Assembly (NCBI GenBank): GCA_029204225.1
Contig: CM055094.1
Location: 14,450,928 to 14,514,927, forward strand
Source: Diphasiastrum complanatum
Taxonomy: Eukaryota; Streptophyta; Lycopodiopsida; Lycopodiales; Lycopodiaceae
Length of the DNA stretch: 64,000 nt
Direction of reading: 5' to 3'
Positions within the stretch are counted from its first letter, which is position 1. Each line of letters opens with the position of its first letter. Below, in pieces: positions 21,104 through 30,782 of the stretch. Made by a program: the position numbers and the translations under genes. Below the pieces are notes generated by a model. The model was given only the letters and a program-made list of their open reading frames with translations, made no database searches and was not told the DNA's origin.

Positions 21104-21877
21104 AGCTTGATCTATTTACAACTCTCTTGATAGATCAATGAAAGCTTTTAGAAGTGTCTAAAAAATCCAGCTACAAAGAAGGAACTTTTGAGACTCCAAT
21201 AGAGAATGATGTCCATGAAGGATCTTTCACCACCTCTTAGAGGATCCCTTACAAGATGTTCCATAAATGTGTCTATATACATGTAGCACACTTCAAAACT
21301 AAACATCATGCCAAGCCATGGATTCCAAGGCATTTTGTGCACTTGAAGATACATCAATTAAGGATAATCTTTGGTCCTTACATTGGAATGATCATGCACA
21401 AAGCATGTGGACCCAAAGATTTCCAATACAAATGATGTTTCATCTTTTATGACACTATTCAAACTATTACAAAAATAGTTATCCAACGAAATTGCTTTAT
21501 CAACAACAAATGTAGATTTCAAAGCATCCCATTTCATTGTCTTGTCATACAAAGTAATAAACACCATGAATCTTAAAGGTAAGAAACAAGTCACCTCATG
21601 TCTACTACTACTTTCCAAAAAGTATTCAAAGATAGTAGACTCTCCAATGCTCACCACCCTTGCAAGATGCACACTTGAATGGACAATTTGCATGTAATTT
21701 GATGACTCGGCCATTGTCATTGAGGACTCCCTTGGAACTCTCATGCTTTGAGGCTGATCCTCAAGATCTTCCTCCTTTTGATGCTCCTCCTCAATGCAAG
21801 CAAGATCACACTTTGCCAAGATCTCCTCTTGAGTGATCTCCTCCTTTGCCAAGGTCATTCTTTCAAAAGCAACACTA
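21089..21877 (-). pseudogene. Outer element pol scraps downstream of inner insertion
   Basis: Reading leftward from 21877, the minus strand shows an acidic coiled segment (AKEEITQEEILAKCDL, EEEHQKEEDLED). It then has a stretch recalling the end of a copia integrase of another lineage (SVIKDETSFV, LEIFGSTCFVHDHS). Near 21240-21148 there is an RT scrap (GERSFMDIIL, matching ERSFMDITL in the inner element), then the polypurine tract. The RT catalytic core, RNase H and most of integrase are missing. The 166-residue open frame at 21858-21358 may be used but matches no single domain. Confidence 0.6.
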
Positions 21878-21882
21878 GCTTC

Positions 21883-22564
21883 TGTAAAAATTACAGCAAA
21901 TAAGGATCCTAAAACACTTGAAATGATGAGGAAAACAATAGATTATGATTTCATAAGATTAGCACAAGTTGAACCATCAAAATCCATCAAAAACCTATGC
22001 TTGAACCTCACTAAATGGCCCAAATCCTTGAAGAAGGCTTCACACGTGTGAAAGTACGGCCTCCCACAGTCTGAGTACTGTACACCAGACCTACATTCAA
22101 TCCTATAATCATTAGTAATCACAAGTACTCAAACAATTATGAACATAGAGAGCAATTGCACCATTATGAGAGAAAAAACATGAAATTGCTTGATTGATTT
22201 TGGTGAGATATCATCACCTATATATACATGATCCATCACGGTTTTGGGAAGGTATGAGTAGCCCTAAACCTATCCCTAATGCTAATTTTGGTGGATCTTT
22301 CATCCCTATCAAGTTAGGGTTGGAATCTTGGAGATCCCTCAACAATGCAAAAATTACCAAAAATAGCTCCTATTTTTTCTCCCTTGTATCTAAGCATAAT
22401 TTGGACTCATTCCAAAGGTTCTAACACTTAGGTCTACTTGAGAACATCCTTATGAATGGAATCCTATGCTATTTGGCACGTGTGACAAGCCACATCATGA
22501 CCAATTAACTATTTACAAGTCATATGACCAAAACTAGTCAAGCTAGAATTGTGAATTTTTAACA
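21883..22564 (-). repeat. Inner element 3' LTR
   Basis: 682 bp, TG...CA (TGTAAAAATTACAG ... TTTTTAACA). G-box cores CACGTG lie at 22043-22048, inside the palindrome TTCACACGTGTGAA, and at 22477-22482. A TATATATA run at 22217-22226 would be the TATA box on the minus strand, with one G-box about 255 bp upstream of it. Confidence 0.97.
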
Positions 22565-22577
22565 CTCCTCCTCACTA
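22565..22577 (-). promoter_or_regulatory. Inner element polypurine tract
   Basis: Minus strand TAGTGAGGAGGAG ends at the 3' LTR. The gag-pol stop codon (22579-22581) is one base from it, so there is essentially no 3' untranslated spacer. Confidence 0.92.
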
Positions 22578-22578
22578 T

Positions 22579-25500
22579 CTAGCTTGGTTCAATCATTGCT
22601 TTACTAATCACTCCAAGTGATGATCTGAACTTCATAAAAGGTGTCCTTTGAAGTGGTTTAGTAAGTAGATCAGCTACACATTCATTGCTTGGAACATGCT
22701 CCAAAGCAATCTCCTTGGCTTGCACCATTTCTCTCACAAAGTGATGGCATATCTCAATGTGCTTAGATCTTGCATGGAAGATTGGGTTAGATGCAAGGTG
22801 TTGGGCTGATATATTGTCATTGTAGATGATTGGTGCCTCCTCTGAATCCATGACCTTTAGTTCCACCAATAATCTCTTGATCCAAAGTACCTCCTTTGTA
22901 GTGGTTGTCAAAGCTTTGTACTCGGCCTCAGTTGAAGATAGAGATATAGTTTCTTGCTTTTTTGAAAGCCATGAAACCACACCTTCTCCTATGAAAGTTG
23001 AATAGGAACTTGTTGATTTCCTATCCCTCTTGTCCCCTGCAAAATCTGAATCACTAAATGCATGAAGGTTAATCACATCTCCTCTATATAGAATCCCAAA
23101 ATCCAATGTACCCGAGATGTATCTTAGAATCCTCTTAGCCTTTTTCCAATGGATATTCAATGGCTTTTGCATGGATTGGCTCAACCTACATACACTAAAG
23201 CTAAGATCTGGTCTAGTTATAGTGATCCACATTAAGGAACCTATAAGTTGCCTAAACAAAGTGATGTCCATGAAGGATCTTTCATCATCTTCATTTGGCA
23301 CTTTTACATCTTGCTCCATTGGTGTGTCAACACTTTTGCATACTTCCATCTTAAACTTCTTCAAAAGACTTTGAGCATAGTTTACTTGACTTATAAAGAT
23401 AAAATCAGACCCTCTAAGTACTTCTATGCCTAAGATGAAGTGAAGACACCCTAGATCTACCATCTTGAACTCTAAGGATAGATCTATCTTGATTTTTTCA
23501 ATACCATCAACACTATTTCCACTAATGATGATGTCATCTACATAAATGAGTAAAAGTACAATACCAACATCATCAAACTTAATGTAAAGAGTGGGATCAT
23601 ATTCACTTTGAACAAAAGAAAGTGAAATAAGATAGCAATGTAGTCTTGAATTCCAAGATCTTGAGGCTTGCTTCAAGCCATAGATGCTTCTTTGGAGATG
23701 GCATACTTTGTTCTCCATTCCATGCTTGATGAACCCTTGTGGCTGCTCCATATAGATATCCTCTTCCAAAAAACCATTCAAGAAAGCATTAGAGACATCC
23801 ATTTGACATAGAATCCATCCAAAATGTGATGCAAGTGCAATGATTAGTCTTATTGTGACCATCTTGGCCACGGGTGCAAAAGTTTCCTCATAGTCTATCC
23901 CTCTCTCTTGAGCATAACCTTTTGCAACTAATCTTGCTTTATGTTTGTTAACACTCCCATTTGCATTCAACTTAAGCTTGAAGACCCACTTGCATCCTAT
24001 TACATTCCTTTGAGGTCTCTCAACAAGCAACCAAGTTTCATTCTCAATCAAGGCATCATACTCATCCAACATAGCTTTATACCATTCTTTGGAGTTCAAT
24101 GCATCTTCAACATTAGAAGGTTCTTCAAAACTAGATAAAGCATAAGAAGTGGATGAGATACCCTCAACTTGCTGTCCTTTGCCTTGATATGTGAGCCTTG
24201 ATGGCTCCACTTTTGCCCTTGAAGATCTCCTTGGTGTGATAGGTGGGTTTGGTGCTTGCTCCTCCATGAGCTCCTCCTCAAAACCAAGGTCTTGCTCCTC
24301 GGCCATCTTCTTCTTGATTGTTGGAGCACTTGAGCCTTCTTCAAGCATATGCATATGATGTTCATCAAAGATGACATCCCTTGAAACAACAAATTTGTTT
24401 AAGGATGGGAGATAGACTTTGTAGCCCTTGCTTGAGCTTGCATATCCAAGCATGATCCCTCTTGTGGAAGATGGATCCTTCTTGGTTCTTGTTTCCAATG
24501 GCACATGCACATAACATATACACCCAAAAACTTTCAAGTGATTAAGATTGGGTTTCTTTCCATACAACATCTCATAAGGAGTTTTGCCTTCAATTGCTTT
24601 GCAAGACACCCTATTCATCAAGTAGTTTGCACATACAAGAGACTCACCCCAAAAGGATTTGGGCAAACAAGCATCTAATCTTAAAGCCTTAGAACATTCA
24701 CATAATGTTCTATTCCTTCTTTCAGCAACTCCATTTTGTTGAGGAGTGTAAGGACAAGAAGTCTCTTTCTTGATCCCTTCCTCCTCACAAAAGGCCTTGA
24801 ACTCATTGGAGATGAATTCTCCACCATTGTCACTTCTAAGAATCTTGATGCTATGATTATGATGCTTTTCCACAAACAACTTGAACTTTACAAAAGTATC
24901 AAATACTTGAGACTTGAAGGAAAGTAAGAACACCCAACAATATCTTGAGTAGTCATCAATGAAGGTTAAAAACATGGATGAACCTCCATTAGATTTGGTG
25001 CTAGCAATGTGCACATCCGAGTGTATGAGTTCAAGAGGATGAGATGACTTTGTGATGGAGTTAGGAAACACCTTCTTATGTGCCTTGGATAAGGCACAAG
25101 CTTCACAAACCTTGTCTTCCTTCCCAATAGACCTTGGTAGGCCTAAAGCATACTCCTCCTTGATCATAGCCTCCATGGAACCCGAGTTGACATGTCCAAG
25201 TCTTTTGTGCCATAGAGTAAAGGTAGATATCTTGCTCTTCTCGGCCAACATGACAACATTAGTATCCACAAATGCGTCCAGCTTATAAATTTTGCCAAGT
25301 CTAGTGCCCTTAGCCACTATCTTACCCTTCTTCTTGATGAAACATTCATTTGAAGCAAAGTCAACATTGAAACCATTGTCTACCATTTGGCCAACACTTA
25401 GTAGATTCTTTGTTATTGTAGGAATGTACAAAACACCTTCTATGTTGATCTTTTTGGAAGATCCTAAGCAAAGGGGAATGCTACCAACTCCTTCAATCTT

Positions 25501-26547
25501 ACAAGCTTCATCATTTGCTGTATAGATAGACTTTATAGGTCCATCATAAGATAAGAGAGAAGAGAAAAACTCCCTTTTACTAGTCATGTGTGAACTAGCA
25601 CCCGAGTCAATCCACCAAGGATCTTCTCCTTTGAAGCTTGTTGAAGAAAATATGGACATCATGAGAGAGTCCTCATGTGAACTCTCCTCCTCCTCCTCTT
25701 TGCTCATGCTGGCTTGGCTTTGATCTTGTTTCCTCTTGAAGCATTCTGAGGCATAATGCCCCATCTTGCTACAATAGTAGCACTTCACCTTTGATTTGTC
25801 CTTCTTGACTTTGGTGGTTGATGGAGATGCCTTTGGGGGTCCTTCTTGATCCTCAAGCTTTGTAGACTTCTTGAATGTTGATCCTTTGCCTTTGGACTTG
25901 CCTTTGCCTTTGGTGAAGAGAGCTTGGTCATCTCCACCTTGGATGGAAAGCCTATCCATCCTCTCTTGCATTTGGCTCCTTCTTGATTCCTCGGCCATGA
26001 GTGTGCCTTGGAGTTCTTCAAGTATGGGTAGCTTACCCATAATTGCATATCCCTGAACCAAATTGTCAAATTCAAAGCTTAGTCCATTCAATATGAGTTG
26101 AACAAGCTCTTCATCCTTGATAGGGTCACCTATAAAGGCTAGCTCTTTGTTCAATTCCTTTACTCTTAGGACAAAAGTATGTGCACTCTCTCCTTTCTTT
26201 TGATAGCTTCTATAGATTTGATTCTTCAAAGCTAACATTCTAGTTTGGTTCTTGGATTCATAGACCTTTTTCAAAGTCTCCCAAGCATCTTGAGCTGAAG
26301 TGCAATCTCCTACCTCTCTTAAGAGTTCATTTGCAACATTCATTTTTATGCAATGTAGTGCAACATTGCACCTCTTGATGTATTTGGCTTTTTCTTGAGG
26401 ATGAATAGGTTCACCCTCCTTACCATTTACAATTTCCATCAGATCTTGCATGATCATGATAGATTCCATTATACCTTTCCATATGGAATAGTTAGTTTTG
26501 TTGAGCCTTTCATTAGTATCCAAAAGATATGCATTTATAGATGCCAT
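22579..26547 (-). CDS. Copia Gag-Pol polyprotein, intact
   Basis: A 1322-residue polyprotein from ATG at 26547, where MASINAYLL matches the start of related Gags. Order: Gag (DUF4219/UBN2 type) 1-240; zinc knuckle C256-C259-H264-C269 for RNA binding; aspartic protease D314-S-G-A; GAG-pre-integrase zinc site (H447, H452, C481, C484); integrase core D511, D573, E609 (35 residues between the last two); RT with first Asp D917 (QMDVSNAFLNG) and Y1002-V-D-D; RNase H with D1166 (SDSDFAGD), E1207/E1209 (SSTEAEY) and D1244 (YNDN); end motif VADLLTKPL. Copia elements make particles in the cytoplasm, copy their RNA to cDNA and integrate it in the nucleus. No frameshift separates gag from pol, so Gag excess would need another mechanism, for example splicing, which I cannot see. 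Confidence 0.97.
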   Translation of the reverse strand: MASINAYLLDTNERLNKTNYSIWKGIMESIMIMQDLMEIVNGKEGEPIHPQEKAKYIKRCNVALHCIKMNVANELLREVGDCTSAQDAWETLKKVYESKNQTRMLALKNQIYRSYQKKGESAHTFVLRVKELNKELAFIGDPIKDEELVQLILNGLSFEFDNLVQGYAIMGKLPILEELQGTLMAEESRRSQMQERMDRLSIQGGDDQALFTKGKGKSKGKGSTFKKSTKLEDQEGPPKASPSTTKVKKDKSKVKCYYCSKMGHYASECFKRKQDQSQASMSKEEEEESSHEDSLMMSIFSSTSFKGEDPWWIDSGASSHMTSKREFFSSLLSYDGPIKSIYTANDEACKIEGVGSIPLCLGSSKKINIEGVLYIPTITKNLLSVGQMVDNGFNVDFASNECFIKKKGKIVAKGTRLGKIYKLDAFVDTNVVMLAEKSKISTFTLWHKRLGHVNSGSMEAMIKEEYALGLPRSIGKEDKVCEACALSKAHKKVFPNSITKSSHPLELIHSDVHIASTKSNGGSSMFLTFIDDYSRYCWVFLLSFKSQVFDTFVKFKLFVEKHHNHSIKILRSDNGGEFISNEFKAFCEEEGIKKETSCPYTPQQNGVAERRNRTLCECSKALRLDACLPKSFWGESLVCANYLMNRVSCKAIEGKTPYEMLYGKKPNLNHLKVFGCICYVHVPLETRTKKDPSSTRGIMLGYASSSKGYKVYLPSLNKFVVSRDVIFDEHHMHMLEEGSSAPTIKKKMAEEQDLGFEEELMEEQAPNPPITPRRSSRAKVEPSRLTYQGKGQQVEGISSTSYALSSFEEPSNVEDALNSKEWYKAMLDEYDALIENETWLLVERPQRNVIGCKWVFKLKLNANGSVNKHKARLVAKGYAQERGIDYEETFAPVAKMVTIRLIIALASHFGWILCQMDVSNAFLNGFLEEDIYMEQPQGFIKHGMENKVCHLQRSIYGLKQASRSWNSRLHCYLISLSFVQSEYDPTLYIKFDDVGIVLLLIYVDDIIISGNSVDGIEKIKIDLSLEFKMVDLGCLHFILGIEVLRGSDFIFISQVNYAQSLLKKFKMEVCKSVDTPMEQDVKVPNEDDERSFMDITLFRQLIGSLMWITITRPDLSFSVCRLSQSMQKPLNIHWKKAKRILRYISGTLDFGILYRGDVINLHAFSDSDFAGDKRDRKSTSSYSTFIGEGVVSWLSKKQETISLSSTEAEYKALTTTTKEVLWIKRLLVELKVMDSEEAPIIYNDNISAQHLASNPIFHARSKHIEICHHFVREMVQAKEIALEHVPSNECVADLLTKPLQRTPFMKFRSSLGVISKAMIEPS

Positions 26548-27345
26548 CTAGTCTCCTAATCAAGGACTTGACACAAATGAAGGTTACTTCTATTGATTTG
26601 ATTGAAGGTCTACCTTATCCCACTTCTTAGGGACCTGAAAAGATCAGTAATAGACTTCCTATAAAGATCTAAGAATGATCTCTAACAAAATCAAATCATA
26701 GAATACTAGAAACAATGCACTTGCTTGATTGAAGTAGACAATACTAGTAGAATTGCCCCTCTTTCTATAAAGAACATTAAAGCTTCCAAATGATCTGATC
26801 AAGAGTGAATTTCAGCAACCTAATATACTTCCAAAATCACTTGTAAAAGATCTAAATGGAACTTAATGAGGATGCAACACAATCTACTATCCAATCTCAA
26901 GCAAAAAATGATCAAAACTGATGAAAAATTGATCTAATTTGGTGCATAAGTCAAGCAATGGTTGGACTGAACCTAAATCACTTTAGGAGGTGCCTACTAC
27001 ACCTTAGAACAGCCTTGAAGAGTCCCCAAAACTCTGATCTTCCCTCTCCTTGAATGCTAGAAAGCCTCCTCTATGAAATCACCTCCAAAACTCGCTTAGA
27101 AATCAATGCTTGGAGCAAGCAAAACTTGCTATCTTGGTAATGTGAATTGAATTCAACTTTGCCTCTGGTTTTAGACACCTAAACACCTGCAAATTAAGTC
27201 ACACAACACCAATCTCCAATGTATTTGACTCACTTTGAGTTCTAGAATCAATACTCGATGCTAAGATCCAATCTACACAAGATTTAGATCAAAAATTGTG
27301 ATAAAATTGAATGCAAACCAAGGATTTAGCTCATTTCAGCCTTTA
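26548..27345 (-). other. Inner element 5' leader
   Basis: About 800 bp between the primer site and gag ATG, with no coding domain. It should carry packaging and dimerisation signals; none can be assigned by eye. Confidence 0.7.
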
Positions 27346-27358
27346 GGCTCTGATACCA
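27346..27358 (-). promoter_or_regulatory. Inner element primer-binding site
   Basis: Minus strand TGGTATCAGAGCC begins exactly at the 5' LTR edge; complementary to the initiator-Met tRNA 3' end. Confidence 0.95.
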
Positions 27359-28040
27359 TGTAAAAATTACAGCAAATAAGGATCCTAAAACACTTGAAAT
27401 GATGAGGAAAACAATAGATTATGATTTCATAAGATTAGCACAAGTTGAACCATCAAAATCCATCAAAAACCTATGCTTGAACCTCACTAAATGGCCCAAA
27501 TCCTTGAAGAAGGCTTCACACGTGTGAAAGTACGGCCTCCCACAGTCTGAGTACTGTACACCAGACCTACATTCAATCCTATAATCATTAGTAATCACAA
27601 GTACTCAAACAATTATGAACATAGAGAGCAATTGCACCATTATGAGAGAAAAAACATGAAATTGCTTGATTGATTTTGGTGAGATATCATCACCTATATA
27701 TACATGATCCATCACGGTTTTGGGTAGGTATGAGTAGCCCTAAACCTATCCCTAATGCTAATTTTGGTGGATCTTTCATCCCTACCAAGTTAGGGTTGGA
27801 ATCTTGGAGATCCCTCAACAATGCAAAAATTACCAAAAATAGCTCCTATTTTTTCTCCCTTGTATCTAAGCATAATTTGGACTCATTCCAAAGGTTCTAA
27901 CACTTAGGTCTACTTGAGAACATCCTTATGAATGGAATCCTATGCTATTTGGCACGTGTGACAAGCCACATCATGACCAATTAACTATTTACAAGTCATA
28001 TGACCAAAACTAGTCAAGCTAGAATTGTGAATTTTTAACA
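27359..28040 (-). repeat. Inner element 5' LTR and promoter
   Basis: 682 bp, the partner of 21883-22564. It holds the promoter for gag-pol: a minus-strand TATA-like run near 27693-27702, a G-box at 27953-27958 upstream of it and another at 27519-27524 downstream. Open frames inside both LTRs (27670-27900, 22194-22424) are mirror frames, not genes. Confidence 0.97.
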
Positions 28041-28240
28041 GCTTCCAACTTAAACAATCTTCCATGTTTAAATCCCTTTGCAATGCAAACATCATTCTTC
28101 AAGATGAAGCAAACACCATGCTTAAAGTGGACATCCAAACCACTCTCTAAGAGTAGACCAACACTAAGCATATTCTTGGTGATTGATGGTACATAGAGGA
28201 CATTTTCTAGATCCATGCATTTTGAGAATTCTAGATACAA
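28041..28240 (-). pseudogene. Outer element protease-preintegrase linker, cut by inner insertion
   Basis: The shifted frame encodes LENVLYVPSITKNMLSVGLLLESG and GRLFKLEA, the usual linker between protease and the pre-integrase zinc domain. It is split by the inner element at the GCTTC target (28041-28045), which codes EA on the minus strand. The listed open frame runs a few codons into the inner LTR. Confidence 0.85.
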
Positions 28241-28260
28241 AGAAATGGTGCCAACACCAT

Positions 28261-29295
28261 CTATCCTACACTCTTCATCATTTGCAGTAAAGCAAACTTT
28301 TTAGCATCATTGAATGAGTGTAAGGTTGAGAAAAAGTCCTTTTCACAAGACATGTGGGAGCTAGCCCCACTGTTGATCCACCAATTGTCTCTTGAATTGC
28401 TATTGCTTGTTGGTGAGGATGTAGATGCCATCAAGAATACATCTACTTCATCCTCCTCCTCCTCCTTTGCAAGGTTTCCTTGTTTGTCCTCCTCCACTTG
28501 TGCTCTTAACCACTTGTAGCATTCAGATGCATAATGCCCCTTCCTTCCACAAAAGAAGCATTTTTGCTTTGACTTTTCCTTTGAGCTTAATGCATCATCC
28601 TCTTCTTTTGCCTCCTTTGGATGCTTCTTCTTTCCATTGGTCTTCTTTTTGCCCTTGATTGAGAAATTGGCTTTCTCATTACCATCCTGCAAAGACAAGG
28701 AACTCATCCTAGATTTTGCATGGAGCATCCTACACTCTTCAGCCACTAATACACTGTGAAGTTTTTCTATAGTTGGCAAAGTGTCTTGGATGGCAAAACT
28801 TTGGACCGAATTTGCAAAGTCATCTCCTAGACCATTAAGGACAATTTGTACAAGCTCTCCATCATGAATCTTCTCTCCAATGGAAGCCAACTCCCTATTT
28901 AGAGACTTGATTCTGAGTACATAATCATGTGCACTCTCCTCACTTCTTCTCATGCTTTGCAAAATTTGATTTCTAAGCATAAGAACTCTAGAAGTGTTGC
29001 TAGACTCATAGATTGATTTTAAAGACTCCCAAGCCTCTTTAGCACTAGTACATGCTGATACTTCTCTCAACAAATCATTGCTCACATTCATCTTCACACA
29101 ATGAAGTGCAAGCCTAGATCTCTTCTTGTATCTAGCTAACTCTTGTGCACCTAGAGGTTCATCTTCATCTTCAATCAAGAACTCATAAAGGTCTTGGAGC
29201 ACTAAGAGTGACTCCATTCTAACCTTCCAAATAGCATAATTTGTAGAATTCAACCTCTCACTAGCTTCTAGAAGGTATGCTCCAGCAGATCCCAT
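28261..29295 (-). pseudogene. Outer element Gag-protease, active site D to N
   Basis: The likely start is the ATG at 29295 (MGSAGAYLLEASERLN), which aligns with MASINAYLLDTNERLN of the inner element; the frame is open eight codons further upstream. It holds the full Gag (UBN2 type), a basic Lys-rich stretch and a zinc knuckle CFFCGRKGHYASEC (C-X2-C-X4-H-X4-C). Then comes the protease motif, which reads WWINSGASSH where the intact relative has WWIDSGASSH, so the catalytic Asp is Asn. The frame is lost at an AAAAA run near 28300 and continues in another frame at 28240-28041 (LYVPSITKNMLSVG). Gag could still be made; protease should be dead. Confidence 0.85.
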
Positions 29296-30063
29296 CTTAC
29301 TAGTGACTTCTACAAACAAGAAATAGATTTGATTGACTTGAAACTCACAAAGGTCTCACACTTGCAGTGTTTCACTCAAATTTGATTTCTAATCCAACAA
29401 ATGGACTTATAATCAAAGCTGGAATGAAGATAAAATGAAGTGAAAACTACTTTCAAACAAATCTTGCCAAGAAATGGATTTGATTGTCTCTAGAAACTCA
29501 CTAAGGTCTCTCTCTTGTAGTTTTTCACTCAAATTATATTTCTAATCCAACAAATGGACTTATAATCTCAGTTCTAGAACTCCCTCACAAAGTTGGAGTG
29601 AAGATAAGATGATGTGAAATCTACTTACAATCAAATCTTGCCAATTTTGGCTATTTTTGGACAAAAAAAATGACTTAATCTATTTCTTCCTTCTTGGTGT
29701 ACTTTCAAGACCTGTTTTTAACCTTAATAGGACTTGAACTCAGCCTAGATTAATTAGATTCCATGAAACAAATTCAAATCTAATCAATGGCAAATGATCT
29801 TGGTAGATTATCCTAGGATCTCCACCAAAAATTACACCAATAGCTCACAAATTGAATTTTTTTGGATCAAATGAATACCATGCATTAAATGCAGGTTAAG
29901 AGGTGCCCACACATGTGGACAGTACGGATTTGGACCCCTACCAAGTTTGGGATCAAATCTCCTCACCAAAATCAAGATTCTAGCTTGCCCTCTCAATACT
30001 AGTTTTTAGCACCAAAACTTGCTAAAAATGGATTTGCATTAGATCAATGGCTTATGCTCTTGT
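29296..30063 (-). other. Outer element leader with internal tandem repeat
   Basis: The 5' leader between the primer site and gag has no domain. A tandem repeat of about 153 bp (AAACTCAC(A/T)AAGGTCTC ... CCAACAAATGGACTTATAATC) starts at 29341 and again at 29494, running to about 29645. The leader of LTR elements normally carries packaging and dimerisation signals; a role for this repeat is unknown. Confidence 0.6.
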
Positions 30064-30080
30064 ACTTGGCTCTGATACCA
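30064..30080 (-). promoter_or_regulatory. Outer element primer-binding site
   Basis: On the minus strand TGGTATCAGAGCC follows the 5' LTR end directly. This is the perfect plant copia site for initiator-Met tRNA, so this element retains reverse-transcription signals despite lacking RT. Confidence 0.95.
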
Positions 30081-30782
30081 TGTGAAAGTACTGTACTTTA
30101 GGACCATAAATGGATCTACAAAAGATCCACAAGAGTGATTGGATGCTTGCTTAACAATCTATCAAAAAACTAGACACAAAAAAGTTGATCTAGATTGGCA
30201 ATTTGACAAACAACAAGCATTAACAATCAAAAGCATTGATAAACATTGAAATACGAGCCCACACGTGTGTACTACAGGCTGTAGTACGGCCTTCAACCTG
30301 AGAAACAAGTAGAAATTGATTTGGTTTCATTTGGATCACAAAAACTCAATGTACATAGTGAACTAGCTTGAGATTGCCAATGAGCTCCAAAAAATTTCTA
30401 TCTTCTCACTATGGAGAGAGGGAATACATAGCAAATTCGACTTCCTTCTTGAAGTTAGGTGGATTTCCAGCATGTAATAAGGAAGTTAACTCACTCTCCT
30501 TGACCTAAAATGAAACCCTAGTCTATTTCCTAGAGTCATGCTTGGTAGATAGCTAGTTGGTCAAATTTTCACCTTAAATCTAGGATTTAGGTCCTATAAA
30601 CTAGGAATCACTACCAAAATGACATGACCAACCCTATGGACTTGACCTAGCCTACAGTAGGATGGGTTTCCCACGTGGCATCATGGCCTCACATGTGTGG
30701 GACCCACTTGTGTACACAATTTACACTATTCTACATGGTTTTTGATCAAGCTAGATTTGCCAATTTTTGGCAATTCTTCACA
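30081..30782 (-). repeat. Outer element 5' LTR
   Basis: 702 bp, same length as the partner at 20387. Mismatches seen by eye cluster at 30635-30680 (GGACTTGACC, ACAGTAGG, CACGTGG against GTACTTGAAC, ACATTAGG, CACATGG). As the 5' LTR it would contain the promoter of the element's RNA. Confidence 0.95.

Larger units (their letters stand above)
21883..28040 (-). mobile_element. Intact Ty1/copia retrotransposon, inner element
   Basis: A complete 6158-bp element: identical-length 682-bp LTRs (21883-22564, 27359-28040), perfect 5-bp target duplications GCTTC (21878-21882, 28041-28045), PBS, polypurine tract and one uninterrupted gag-pol frame. The LTRs differ at about two positions by eye (near 22247/27726 and 22312/27785), indicating a very recent insertion into the outer element. 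All domains occur in copia order PR-IN-RT-RH. Nothing visible prevents autonomous transposition. Confidence 0.97.
20387..30782 (-). mobile_element. Outer copia-derived element, gag-only, recently inserted
   Basis: It has 702-bp LTRs at both ends (20387-21088 and 30081-30782), perfect 5-bp target duplications CTTTT (20382-20386 and 30783-30787), a PBS and a polypurine tract on the minus strand. Without the inner insertion its internal region is only about 2.8 kb. It codes for Gag, a protease start with a mutated active site, a short stretch up to the pre-integrase domain, then scraps of integrase and RT. The LTRs differ at about four sites by eye, so the insertion is recent. The layout resembles the published gag-only TR-GAG type that relies on a partner's enzymes. 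Confidence 0.9.

Noticed and set aside
22194-22424. Identical 76-residue open frames here and at 27670-27900
   Set aside because: They lie inside the two LTRs of the inner copia on the antisense strand; repeated because the LTR is repeated.
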